In this document: in pieces, positions 10,858 to 22,069 of the stretch
How positions within the stretch are numbered: the stretch's first letter is position 1
Layout: each line of letters starts with the position of its first letter
Assembly (NCBI GenBank): GCA_033439255.1
Contig: CM065878.1
Span: forward strand, 868,001-932,000
DNA length: 64,000 nt
Reading direction: 5' to 3'
Origin: Hericium rajendrae
Taxonomy: Eukaryota > Basidiomycota > Agaricomycetes > Russulales > Hericiaceae
Notes under the pieces: model-generated
What the model saw: the letters and a program-made list of their open reading frames with translations, nothing else
Told to the model about the DNA's origin: nothing
Database searches by the model: none
Translations under genes and position numbers: made by a program

Positions 10858-12892
10858 ATGGCCAAGCCATTCTCAGTTCATTCCAAGGCGGCCTCATCAT
10901 CCACATCATCGGCCAAGACATACCTTGCCGACCGTTCAGCACCGTCTGCAAGCAGCCGTCCTCGTCGTCATCGCCAACCTCGACAACAGCCAGGCCCCAG
11001 TCCGTCGTCGGGAGTGCTCACGGTCCTCGCTGCCATATGCGCATCAACTGTTGCCGTCCACGGCCGGCCCATTGATGCACAGCATACGACCCTCCCCTTT
11101 CTGTATCCATTTACTCACGACCCTGCGACAAACGACGACGACGCTTCTGCCGCTTCCGAGCGACTCGTCGATCCCCTCCCTCGCACCGACGCGGCCCCCA
11201 CACCAGCACCCACCGCGAAGCTCGAGAATCGGTCTAGTGTGGCGGACAAATACATTCAGGGAACCGATGGGCTATGGCGTAAGATGAACGAGTGGTCTTT
11301 GTATGGTTCAACGGTCTGCTCGGTACGTTTGCCCCGTATCCCTTGGCAAACTCTCTTGTGACACCACACAGGGCCCGTGTCCTACAGCAGTTGAAGGCGC
11401 GGCGACCGTCAGCAGCGACGACCACTCTTCAGATCTGCCCGACTCGTCGTCCATCAATGATGTCAACCTCGATTCACTGCCCTCAGGCTGGAAGCCAAGC
11501 GACTCGTCAGAGCGCGACCTCACCACCGTTATCATTGCGCTGTCTCTCGTCCTCGCCGTGCTGATCATTGCGTGCATGGTGGGCAGCGTATTTTGGAGAC
11601 GGAAGAGGCGGAAATATTTGGAGAGAGATGTGGAGAAGAAGGCGCCAAGGCGAGAGGGTCGGTCCGACTGCGGGTCGGACGACGAGGACGCAAGGAGTGT
11701 TCGGCAAGCCAAGGCGACACAGAGGAAGTGGGCGAGGGCGACAAGTCGGTGGAGGGACAACATCCGATATTCTGCTCGTCGACGTCGCACGATGCGCACC
11801 TCTCGCTCCAACGCTTCTCAGGAGGTCATAGAGCCAGCTGAGTCCGAGTCGACATTCGTAGATCCCTCAGCTTCATCACCACTACATTCACGGCCACCAT
11901 CTCGCACTCCCAGTCGCCAGTCTGTCGCCGCTTCCGACCCCTCCAGCCCCTCTGAGGCACCATCGCCTGCTGGCTCATCAACAAATCTTCCGACAATTTC
12001 CCCATCCGCCAGCAATTCAGCGTCTGCTACAGACATACCCCGTCCTGTCAGTCCTCTTCCCATTTCGGATCCATCTTATCACCCCCCTGCATATCGCCCC
12101 TCCACACCACCCCCCTCTCACACACAAGCTACCGCCCGCCCTGTATATGCCTCACCATCATATCAAGGTCCAGCCGATCCGATACCCAGCTCTTCTAAAT
12201 TAACTTCCATTCCGCCACCGCCACTCGATGACGGTCCAGCCGAGGATGACAGTCATCATCCACAGTCACAACATGCAGGCCACGTAGCGACCGACGACAA
12301 AGAGATGCTGGCGCGCATGGCCGCCATGTCCAGCGCACCCCCTGTCGAAGACAGCGCGGGATACTTCTCACACCCTTCAGCATCCGTCCCCCCACTGGAC
12401 GACATCGGCGAAATGCCCTTCGAGGCCTGCTCCCGCTCTCCCTCGCCATATCCCGACGACGCGCAACCTCCGTACTCGCCGCCCCGGTCGGGGCTCCCGC
12501 CCCCGCCCGACAAGGGCAAAATGGCAGCCAGATACGACGACTATCCGTATTCCCTCGAGCAGGACATGGATATCGAGGACGTCGAGCCCGAGCCCGGCCC
12601 TTCGGCACCGCCATTCGAAGACGCTGGCCCGAGCGCGCCGCCCTTCGAGGAGGCCGGCCCGAGCGCGCCACCATTCGAGTCCAGCATGGAGCCCTCCGCG
12701 CCGCCTCTACACGACGGCGAGCTCGAGCCCAGTGCCCCGCCGCCCTGGGAAGACGGGGGCGTGGGAGCGGGCGCACAGGACGCGCGCGGAGGTACCGAGC
12801 TCGAGCCGGCGGGTCCGCCGGGGCCCACTTGTATAGGCACCGAGGGGCACGGGCCAGATATGGCGTGCGCGGCGTCGGATCGTCCGCCATAG
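10858..12892 (+). CDS. Single-pass membrane protein with PPxY and five PSAPP motifs
   Basis: Exons 10858-11322 and 11372-12892 (49-nt intron) give 661 aa. The start MAKPFSVHSK is the last in-frame Met before a weak hydrophobic stretch (GVLTVLAAICASTVAVHG, about 52-69). A strong transmembrane helix follows at about 208-232 (TTVIIALSLVLAVLIIACMV), then a basic stop-transfer (FWRRKRRK) and a long Ser/Pro-rich, presumably cytosolic tail. The tail carries a PPxY motif (HPPAYR) and, at about 563-615, five PSAPP copies: GPSAPPFED, GPSAPPFEE, GPSAPPFES, EPSAPPLHD, EPSAPPPWE. PPxY is the ligand of Nedd4/Rsp5 WW domains and P(S/T)AP that of the ESCRT-I UEV domain, so endosomal sorting is a plausible role; that is inference. 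The family is otherwise uncharacterised to me. Confidence 0.75.
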
Positions 12893-14796
12893 GTACGAGG
12901 GACACGCTTGGTTTGGGTTGCCTCGCCTGGATAGTTGAGCGAGGACTTGAGTAGCACATTACATTGTACGTCGCCGCATGTTTTTGGGTGTAATTCGTTG
13001 GTTTTTGCAGTCGAGCTGTGAGCTTTGAGGGTGTTGTGGTGTGTCTGCGTGGTCTTAGACTCGTACCGCTGGGGCTCAGACAGCGCTGCAGCTGTTTACC
13101 AATTGGGGTGAGTAATCATACTCGTTCACCATGAATCATGCGATGCGCAGTCGCTTGTGGTGTTTCTGCATGGTCTTAACCTCTTATCCCCGAGGCTCAG
13201 ACGCTGCAGCGGTCTACCAATTGAGATGAGTAACCATACTCGTCCACCATGAATCATGCGATGCGCAGCCGCCTGGAGCTGAAGCTGCAAACTGTCAGAA
13301 ATGGCGAGGCGCCTGTCTTCCGTGTCTCCCCGCCTCTCGCATGATTGTGTGATTAGGCACGGCCCCTTGGACTTTTCATTTCCTTTATTTGCTTCCTTTC
13401 AGGCAGGGCACACCGCGATAGGCAGCATCATTGCCTCATGTTCACGAATCTCTGTCATGTATCATCTGATAGTAGAGCGCCGCCGGGCAGCACGCTGCTT
13501 CTAGGGCGGCGGAGCAAGCCTATCACTCATCCAAGTGCGGGGGGTGCATCTCCATTCTTGTTTAAAGGCCGGTCTCCGAGCAGACCTTACGCAGAAGACA
13601 CTTGTTTTGTGCTCGAAGGCTGGGCCGTTGTCAACCGCTTCTTGACGAGTCGAGGAATCCGCAGCGCATTTCGGCTATCTGATATCGCCTCTGTAAATGG
13701 CTGTTAGAGACGGGGCTTGCTGATGCCATGCAGCGTGCGATTCGGCTGGCTTCTGTAAGTGACAGCAGGCCGTAAGTGATTGGATAATGGTGCTTACCGC
13801 GGTTTTTTTTTGCAGTTCTGCGATTTCGCTGTTCGTGCGTCTGTATGCGGGCCGGCCTGGGCTGGTGACCAGTTCATACCGAAAAGGTTAAACGGTCTAG
13901 ACTGGTGCGCCATCTCTGTTCGCAATGATGGAAGAGTATCTTGTAGATCCGACCAGCATCGGCGAAGGTGCCACAATATGTGACACGAGGTCCCCACAGG
14001 AGACCCTGCTGGTCGTGTGCCCAAAAAGCCAAGAGCGGAGCGATGGGCTTGCGTAGTTGACGGCGGTGTGGGACGCGTTTAAGGACTTCGCGGTGGGGCT
14101 TGTTCCTCGCGAGCACGGTGCCGCAAGGAGGCATTGTAGGTCCCATAACACTTATCTAGCGCCAAGCCATTCAGTTCGTCCTCATTGGCCTCATCGACCA
14201 CCTCTGCGAGCATTTTGATGAGCCTATGGCCATGGGCACGCTCTATCTCCCTGCGATCCGCGTGGTACAGAAGCAGAGGCCATGCCTTGCATTCAAGCTT
14301 TACCCGGTATTAGGATATGGAAATTGGCCTCTGGCACCTACCGCAGGCTGTGGTGCTTCGAATGCTTGTTGTGGAAGACACAGAAGCGGATTTTTACCGT
14401 AGCTTTGTATTAAATGGGCCATGTGCTTAATAGCGACCTGCTGTCGAGATGTCGAGGTCGACCCGCTGTGCTGGTAGCATCTCTGCGAGCGCATCGGCAG
14501 TTATTTTTTTGCTATTCCCATTTTATGATCCGTCCATTCATCGCTATGGCATGAGCATGTGGTTTTTCGTGCGAGAGAACGGCTGTCGCCGCTGTCATGT
14601 TTGCTTTCGAAGGCATCTCAAGTCGAGGACGCCAGGTCCAACCACTACACCTGCCTTATTCGGACCTGATACGGCACGTGCCCGTCGCGTGCGCAAATTT
14701 CTGGCGAGATCTTCTTGCTCTCGTCCGCCGCGTATCCCAGACGCGTCGCGATCCCTGTACATCCTGTATCCATAGTCCAGCCGATCCTCTCTCGCC
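12893..14796. other. 1.9-kb region without a convincing gene
   Basis: It holds a tandem tRNA-like repeat (13034-13272) and otherwise only short, frame-shifting ORFs. A minus-strand segment around 14130-14330 reads as an amphipathic frame (REIERAHGHRLIKMLAEVV), then shifts frame. It may be a decayed gene, but no family is recognisable. Confidence 0.4.
13034..13272 (-). repeat. Two tandem ~120-bp copies with tRNA-like (SINE-like) signature on the minus strand
   Basis: Copies 13034-13153 and 13156-13272 align along their length, including CCAATTG, ACCATGAATCATGCGATGCGCAG and GCTGCAG. Read on the minus strand, each has a D-arm-like box (CATCTCAATTGGTAGACC; CACCCCAATTGGTAAAC). About 31 nt later comes a B-box-like element, GGTACGAGTCT in one copy and a weaker GGTTAAGACC in the other. 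This is the spacing of an internal pol III promoter. No cloverleaf with paired acceptor arms can be drawn, so they are not functional tRNAs. Confidence 0.45.
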
Positions 14797-17458
14797 ATGG
14801 GAAAGTCGCAAAAGAAACGATTCATGCGGCGGCACAATCCGATGCGCGTGCCCGACTCGCACCTCGAGAAGGGTCTTGCATCTGCATCGACGTCTTCGTC
14901 CAAGACCGAAGCTATCCTGCCCATCATCCAGAAGGTATCGTGCTCCATTCTTGACTTCGAATCATCCTTGACAGATGGTGCTCCTTGGAAGATGGGAAGC
15001 GCCGATTCCGCCGAGCGCAAATGGGCGTGTGTGGCAGTGTCCAACTTGATTTACAACGATCCATCCACCCGGCGACTGCTGCAGGGCAAGAACATCGTTG
15101 GGGTACTCATTAGTCGCCTGTCGGATGGGGAAGAAGAGGTCGTCGCGGAAGCTGCTGGGGCCCTACGGTGCGTATCCCAGCTGCTACACCGCCGTGAGAG
15201 ACTGCCCATCTAACTTCACACAGAAACTTATGTATTGACGGGGGGTACGATATCTGCGCCGAGATGTACAACAAGAACATCATCGCCCCGCTTCAGACAT
15301 TCATACCCAAGGTACGGATGTTCCGCGGCTCTTGCTTGGAAGCCGTTCTGATGAGCCTGCCAGATCTCGAACACGCTATCACAATTCCTAGAATCGCCCA
15401 AAAATGCACCGGAAGGCGCACAAAAAATAGTATACGAGTTTGCCGATAATGTAATCACCATTCTGTGGTGTCTCTCGTGAGTCTTTCCCCGCTGCGGCCA
15501 CTCTTCCTCTGGTGTACTAAGAAATTCCAGCGAGACCTCGAACAAGGCGCTCAATGCCGTGAACCAGCTCGCGCTGATTCCATTTCTCATGTCTTTCCTC
15601 GCGTCGCGGGATCAGCTTCCCGTCACCACCGTCACCTCTGCAGGTGAGTACTTAACGCCACTCTACCGCCGTCGTTGCACACCTGCTGACGCGAACGGGT
15701 GTCATAGCACAGTGCTTGTACGTTCTCACAGATGACAATCAGCCGGCCATCGACGACGTCAGAGCGAATCTGGGCTATGCTCCGACGCTGCTCGAGATCG
15801 CCAAGTCCTTTTCCGGGCCCGCCGATCCGAAGGGCAAGAGCCCTGCCGCCGAAGAACGCACCATCACGCTTCGCGTCTTGGCATGCGGTACGTGCCTTCC
15901 ATAACTCTATCTTGAGTCTCGGCTGACCCGCAATTATGCATGGCTGTGCGCTTTATGTGTGCGTGTGGAACCAGGCGTACTCAGAAACGTGTCGCCACTG
16001 CCGCCCCCGTCGGCTGCGGCCCTTGTCGACCTCGAGAAGGAGGTGCTGCTGCCCGTCCTCGGCCCTGTGGCTTCATCGGTGTCGCTTCTGGAGGCATCGG
16101 ATGCCGTACAGGCCATTATACAGCGACAGGTACGCCGTGTTGGGTTCCGTCACTATCTGGCTGTATCTGACGGATGCGCTTAGCAGACTGAAGAGCCCCA
16201 CATCGAGAAGTCGCCGGGTAAGGGTGTGCCGAAATCCGACCACAGGACGCCCGAGGAGCAGGAGCTCGAGCGGATCGAGGCGCGCTTGCGTGCCGTGCAG
16301 CTTGCGTTGGAGATTTTGACGGGCGTATGCGCGACGCTGCCTGATCCCGAGGTGGAAGAAGAGGTGGAAGACAACGACGAGGAGGCAGACGGTGAACAAG
16401 GTCAGGATTTTTCTGACCGTTGGGTGCAGCGCGACTTTCTAACCAAACGACCGGGGAATACAGACAATGACGCCATGGACGACGGCGAAGATACCTCCAT
16501 GGCCCAAGAAGCAGCCGCGCCAAACGGCACCTCCGCACCCCCTTCTGCCCCGTCTTTCCTTCCCACGCTCCTGCAACCCCTCCTCTCGCTCATCCAGCCG
16601 ACCCCGCTCTCCTTCGCGCCCCCAAACGCGCCCTCGTCGCACCCGCCGACGACGTCCGCGCTCAGCGCGATCCATGTCTCTGCACTCGAGTGTCTCAACA
16701 ACGCGTTCCTGTCGCTCGCGGCGCGCCCGAGCCCCGCAGTCGCTGCGGACGTCGAGGGCGGGCGGCGCGTGTGGGCCGAGGTGTGGCGCGCGCTCGGCGC
16801 GGTGGGCATGCCGGGCGGGCTGGGGCAGGAGCGGCGGCGGGACGTGTGGGAAACGGCCGTGGGAGTGCTCTGGGGCGTCGGCGTTGTGTGGGCCGGCCAG
16901 ATTGTGCGTAGTTTTTTTGTTTCGCTGTGTCGGTGTGCAAGTGCTGAATAGTAGCTGGCAGCCGCCGGACGAGGAGCAGGTCAAGGTGCTGATGCAGCTC
17001 GTTGACAATGCGCCGGACGACGCGGTGCGCGTGAAGTGCATCGGCACGCTCGAGAGCCTCGCGCAAAACGCAGACGCGGTCGACGCGAACCGCGTACGTG
17101 TCCATTTCCTCTTCTGCACATTCTCCTCGCCCGCTGACGATTTGCGCAGGTCATATCCGCATATCTCATTTCCCTCCTCCCGACGCCCACCGCGCCGTCC
17201 CCGCTCGGCGCCGAGCCGATGCTGCAGGCCGCCGCGTCGCTCGTCGACATCTTCTCGGACGAGGAGCGGCCGTACGATGTCAACTTCCGCTCGGGGAAGT
17301 ACGTCGATGCGCTCGCGGGCGCGGTCGAGGGCGTGCGCAAGGCAGTGAAGGGGATCGACCGCAAGAAGGAGGGCGGGCGCGAGCTGCGGCGGCGCGGCGA
17401 GGAGGTGCGCGATAACTTGGTCGAGTTTGTGAAGTATCGCAGGGCGTTGGAGGTGTAG
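14797..17458 (+). CDS. SYO1: Symportin SYO1-like ARM/HEAT-repeat protein
   Basis: Ten exons: 14797-14934, 14992-15167, 15224-15311, 15364-15476, 15531-15643, 15708-15887, 15975-16129, 16187-16903, 16962-17093, 17150-17458 (706 aa). Syo1 co-imports ribosomal proteins uL18 (Rpl5) and uL5 (Rpl11) with the karyopherin Kap104 for 5S RNP assembly. Recognition rests on the N-terminus (MGKSQKKRF...RRHNPMRVP) and conserved helical-repeat segments: SNLIYNDPSTRRLLQGKN, CIDGGYDICAEMYNKNI, FADNVITILWCLS, QCLYVLTDDNQPAI. An acidic insert near 330-360 (VEEEVEDNDEEADGE) matches the acidic loop known in the family. Intron 1 uses the acceptor at 14991, because the nearer AG breaks the frame. It is convergent with the next gene. 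Confidence 0.93.
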
Positions 17459-17786
17459 GTGCGCCGGTGGTGTTTCGGGTGGGGATTTAGGCGAGACGTG
17501 GATTGCTGCTGTTCAAAAGTAGAGACTATATTGTGCGTCTCGACATTGCATATGGAGACTTGATACCTTCTTTCGAATACCTTCTTTCGATTGAGTGGTT
17601 TGTATCCGCAGGCATGATTCCGCAGACATGATTGAGCGGAGCATTGGTCTACAACATACAGCATTACAACAGTGTACAACAGACAGATCCTTTACAAGTC
17701 TGACGAGCTGCTTCAGCCCAGCCCATCCAGTCTACAACGGATGCTTAAACCGTGCCAAAGCCTCCCCTTTCGTCTGTCCCTCGACC
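17459..17786. other. Convergent intergenic region
   Basis: This separates the 3' ends of SYO1 and the minus-strand dehydrogenase. AT-richer, no ORF of note. Confidence 0.5.
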
Positions 17787-19277
17787 TCACTTCTCGTCCT
17801 CGTCCTTACGCACGACGCCGGGGTGCTATAACATCAACCCATATAAACTAGCACTGCACACACGCCCGAGCGCACCACGCACCTTGCGGCTGTTCAGCCC
17901 GTCCAAGCCGGCCGCGACACGCGTGCCCGCAACGATCGCGGACCAGTCGAGCACGGGGTAGTGGGACGTGCCGGCCGCGACCTGCACCTCGTGCAGCGCG
18001 CGCGCAGTGAGCAGGTGCCCGTGTGCGATGTCGATCGCCGGCAGCGGCGCGTTTGCGTCCTGCGCGAGGCGGCGCATGTGTCTGCGGATGTGGATATGTC
18101 AGTAAGTGTGGCAGGTGAGAGGGGGCGGGGGCCGTACGCGGCGTCTTTGATGCCGCCGTTGATCTCGAAGCCTTTCGAGCCGTCGAAGGTGTCGTGCAGC
18201 ATCTTTTCGCCGTAGGCGACCATCCTGCGGGGGATCAGCTCGGTGCGGTGTATTGTTCGTGATCGTGCGCGTACAAAGGTGCGGGCAAAAGTTCTGCAGC
18301 GGGCGGTCGTCAGCAGACGGACGGCGGAATAAAAGAGGGGCGGACGCACCCTTCACGTATTCCTGCACGAGCTCCTCACCCACGCCCGTCTTTTCAGCTA
18401 GAGTGAATGCCTCCGCGAGCAGCTCGAGCACGCCGAGGACGAGTGAGTTGCCGATGAGTTTGAACGTGGGCGCCTTCTCGAGGTTGCCGCCGAGGTCGAG
18501 CACGCGCCGGCCGATGGCGGGGACGAGGAGGTACGCGACCTGCTTCTTGCAGCCGTAGTTCCCGCTCATGGCGATGATGAGCTTCGCGGTGTCCGCCATC
18601 GCGGGCGGGCCGAAGACGGGCGAGGTGAGGAGGTGGCAGTGGGGGATGGCGGAGATGATGCTGTCGAGCTCGCCTTTGGGATGGGTGAGCATTGGGCGCG
18701 CGGCGCGCTGGTGGGATGGGGACGGGCTTACCTGCGACGGTGGGATAAATCTACAGAGGTGATTAGGCGGATACATGCAGTGATCGAGAGCGCGATACGC
18801 ACGGTGCTGGTTTCTACGAAGGTCTTGTCCCTCGTTGGCGGGTGTTCCTATGATCGGCGATATGCAGCCTTACGCATTGGGCATTTGCACGATGGGACTG
18901 CGCACCTTCAATACCTCTGCAAACTGGTGGTAGACACTCTTCACGACGGCGTCATTCGCGAGCGAGCAGATGATCACGTCGCACTTGGTCGCGATCTCCG
19001 CGAGCGACTGGGCCGCGCTGGCCTTATCTGCACCGACCTCTTTGACCAGACCGTGCGCCTTTTCGATGGTTCTGTTCCACACAAGGAGCGGCGGCGAGCC
19101 TCTTGAGTGGTTGGCATGGTATCTCGCGAGATTGCGGGCCATCCGATAGCCCATGGCGCCGAGACCTACCCATCCGATCTGCAGGTTCTGGTGGTGTTCG
19201 CCCGGGGTGCTCGGGCGGGAGTAGGGGACTTCGTGTTTAGAGAGCTTGTGCACTGCGTGGCTGGGGAGATCAGCCAT
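17787..19277 (-). CDS. 3-hydroxyisobutyrate dehydrogenase-type (beta-hydroxyacid) NAD(P) oxidoreductase
   Basis: Eight exons read from 19277 down: 18906-19277, 18803-18847, 18732-18750, 18350-18673, 18275-18293, 18138-18224, 17883-18081, 17787-17825 (367 aa). The family oxidises beta-hydroxyacids with NAD(P). The N-terminal Rossmann domain has IGWVGLGAMGYRMARNL (GxGxxG at 38-43). It continues through CDVIICSLAND, FVETSTIYP and the substrate loop TSPVFGPPAMADTAK. The catalytic-lysine helix is present (PTFKLIGNSLVLG), and the all-alpha C-domain has GSKGFEINGGIKDA. Exons of 45, 19, 19 and 39 nt make ORF-only annotation fail here. The last exon (HPGVVRKDEDEK) is chosen over read-through of a GTGCGT donor. 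The exact substrate cannot be told from sequence. Confidence 0.9.
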
Positions 19278-19328
19278 GGTTGAATTGAAAGGATGGAAGG
19301 TGAGGATGAGGATATCAGAAACAGTATT

Positions 19329-19335
19329 ATTTATA
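19329..19335 (-). promoter_or_regulatory. TATA box of the dehydrogenase gene
   Basis: TATAAAT on the minus strand, 52-58 bp upstream of the ATG at 19277; the position is plausible for a short-leader fungal promoter. Confidence 0.4.
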
Positions 19336-19589
19336 AGTTGCTGGATGGGTATGTAGTGTCCTTTCATCAATGCCCGCCTCTGGCGTACACTATGACGTCT
19401 GTCCATCTACGCCTGCCGTTCTGGGCAGTTGTACACCGAAACAACCCGTAAAGCGCTCAGTTATGTCCCACCACAACACCACGGCACGGAGTAAAACTTG
19501 TTTATTCGCTGTCGATGTGGGTTGACCAGAATCTTGTGAGTCAGGATAAGTAGTGTGGGTACTTACATGAGTCTGAATAAGCTGCAAGG

Positions 19590-20400
19590 CAGAAAAATGT
19601 GGGTCGCAATTAAGTAGCACCGCTGCTGGTCCTCGGCCGACGTCGCTTGCATTAACTGCCTTACCAACTTTACCTGCAATTGTTCGTTGAGCACAACAGC
19701 ACTGGTCACGAACGCGTCTGCTCAACCACAATTAGCTCGGCGCGTAGTCCATGTTTCAAAATTTCACGGACGTCTTGTGATCCTACGTGCGCCATGGCGG
19801 TCAATCTATGGCTTCGTGCAGGGCTCGCCTTAGCATGAACATCGACGACGGCGGCATTGAGAGCATGGTGTGTGTTCTCAGCTCGCTCTTCCTGTCACGC
19901 TCTCTGACGCAGCCTTCTACTGTTCGGACACGTATGGTGTCATCTCTACTACAAAGTACAGTTCTAACAGTTTCCTCTTTCTATACATTCGTCTGGCACT
20001 GATTGCTTAGAACGCATGGCAGGCATATCCATGTGACGAGCCGGGCCAGCGCTGGCTTATATCAGGCCGTAGGACACATCCATGTCTACGACATCAATCC
20101 GCATATCTCTGATGTGCTGCACAAGAGCGAGAGAATGTGTAGTCGTAGCACCCGGGTCTTGGAGACGCACATGCGGATACGGCGTGTCTCAATAGACGCT
20201 GGATGTCGCGTTCGCATATACACAGCTTCCTGAATAGTCTCCGGATAACACTCTGGACGCAACATCCACTCTCGAATCAGACCCCAGCGTCGACGTGTAT
20301 GAGCACGCTTCCCCACTTTACAAACGATCTACTCCGATCCGATCAAAAGCTGTCATCGAGTTTTCTATGAGGATCTACTAATCAAAATTGAATGAGAAGG
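19590..20400. repeat. Upstream half of a duplicated F-box/LRR locus
   Basis: From about 19850 the sequence parallels 47186-47730 upstream of the F-box gene. Shared blocks include GCGGCATTG.GAGCATG, TAC.ACAAAGTACAGTTC, a segment beginning GTGTCTCAATAGACGCTGGA and the AGCTTCCTGAA block. No gene is convincing here. At 20368 it jumps directly to the intron preceding the second exon of the F-box gene. Confidence 0.65.
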
Positions 20401-20420
20401 ATATCAATTGGATAATTCAG

Positions 20421-21595
20421 TATCCCATGATGCACTCCCAGCCAATGCCTTCGACGGCAAGGCACCACACCTCAGATACCTTCGATTACAAGGCGCATTA
20501 CTCCCGTTCGAATCTCCCATCTACGAGAACTTGGCTCACTTGCGTCTGAGGTCCCTAGGCAGATGCGATCCTGATTACCGAGGACCGCCGCCATTCACTC
20601 GTGAGCAACTTGTAGCTCTATTGCATCAGATGTCGAAACTAGAGTCGCTCATGATAGAAAATGGGGTAATACCTGGCAAATCTCCCGATGTCGAAAACTT
20701 CGCACACGATGCGCAGACGCCCTTGCCTACCCGCGGGCCTGTCGCCTTATCCTCATTGCAGATGCTAGAGCTACGTGACTCTCAGTCAAATTGTGTCTGG
20801 ATGACAACACAGCTGTCAATCCCCGCGACAGCGCCAAATCTCATTAGACCCGGACCGCCGTACGCAGAGTACGAAGCAGCTGGCAGAGCCTTCTTGCCGT
20901 TATTGATGCGTCATTTGGGCTCATGGAATTGCGCCATGCAGCCTGCCCAGACCATGTCATTCAAGTTGGATCATCGCAGCTGGAGATTCATCTGTTGGAA
21001 AGAACTCATTTATGGCGATATTGATCCTCGCAAGAAGTACAAAGTTGATGAGGATGGATCCGACACGCCATGCTGTGATATATCGGGCTTGGGCTCTAGG
21101 GATGTCACGATTGACATTCTCGAGACACTAGTGCGTCCAGTCTTGAGCGAGGCCGCTACATGCAACATCCGAGTCCTCGATATCTGTGGAGTGGAGTTGC
21201 AGATTGGGTGCACTGATTGGCTCGAGTTGTTCGCATCGTTCACAGCACTGGAGTCCCTCGTCCTCGGCGACACAGTGATCGCGTGTAATTTCGTGCAGGT
21301 CTTCGGTCTCGATCTCGCTCTCAATCTTGACACCTTCAATGCTGCAGGAGACACATCCCATGCTCTCTTCCCAAGCCTCCGCACACTGATGTTCCGTGAA
21401 GTGGACTTCAAGCGCTTTGTAGACACTGCCGACGCAAGACTATCTGAGCTCATGACGGAATCGCTGACCGAACGACTCACTATCAACACGAAGCTCGAGG
21501 AGATACGCCTGATCCGGTGCGAGTGGAACCAACATTGGATAAATGCCGTTCGGCGGATAGGTCTCAAAGTGTTCTGCGAAGCACCGTTGTCGTGA
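20421..21595 (+). pseudogene. 5'-truncated F-box/LRR protein gene
   Basis: A continuous frame ends at TGA 21595 and matches the second exon of the gene at 47830-49719 at high identity throughout (for example YRGPPPFTREQ, LLMRHLG, LVRPVLSEAATCNIRVLDIC, LTERLTINTKLEEIRLI). The F-box exon is missing: sequence matching about 47715 is joined to sequence matching about 48440, a clean deletion of about 730 bp. The acceptor ATTCAG at 20415-20420 remains, but the upstream exon does not. A product starting at the ATG just before 20421 would be an LRR-like domain without an F-box, so I call it a pseudogene; expression of a decoy cannot be excluded. Confidence 0.7.
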
Positions 21596-22069
21596 AAGGG
21601 CTCGGGGGACAACTAGGAGTAAGTTTTGGAGGACGGGCCTGATCGGATATTGATACAAATGTGGGTCGCAGATAGCCATATGCATGTTGAAAACTGTTGG
21701 CAGCTGCTGGTCCTCGGCCGACGTCACTTGCAAATATTGTGAAGTCTTTCGCATATCTAGGTCCCGCCAGTGCTTTATTTCCGCTCTGCTGATTCGTAAT
21801 CATGCTGTCGAATTATATATTCTCTAGCTAGCGTGTACCGTCCGGATATCTGCTTGATTCCTTCAGACTATCGTACGTTCTGTGCTTGTGCTGTTTACAG
21901 TCCTGTCCAACCTATTCCCAAGCCACTGTGTATATGTGACCAATTGATTCCTGTTCGCAACCCGGTCATGAAATGATGATGCTATTCCGCTGGCGACTGT
22001 TGCTACACATTGCAATAAGACTTCATTTCGTATCCACGATATGCGCGTAACTAAATGCCATCTGCCCCT
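21596..22069. other. Intergenic
   Basis: It contains a second copy (about 21658-21730) of two short motifs also seen at 19596-19651 (AAATGTGGGTCGCA and CTGCTGGTCCTCGGCCGACG), so they flank the truncated F-box copy on both sides. No gene is seen. Confidence 0.5.

Noticed and set aside
18847-18905. Alternative 21-nt exon 2 (starting at 18823) for the dehydrogenase
   Set aside because: It also keeps frame but drops EHPPTRDK; the 45-nt exon gives the more family-like TRDKTFVETST.
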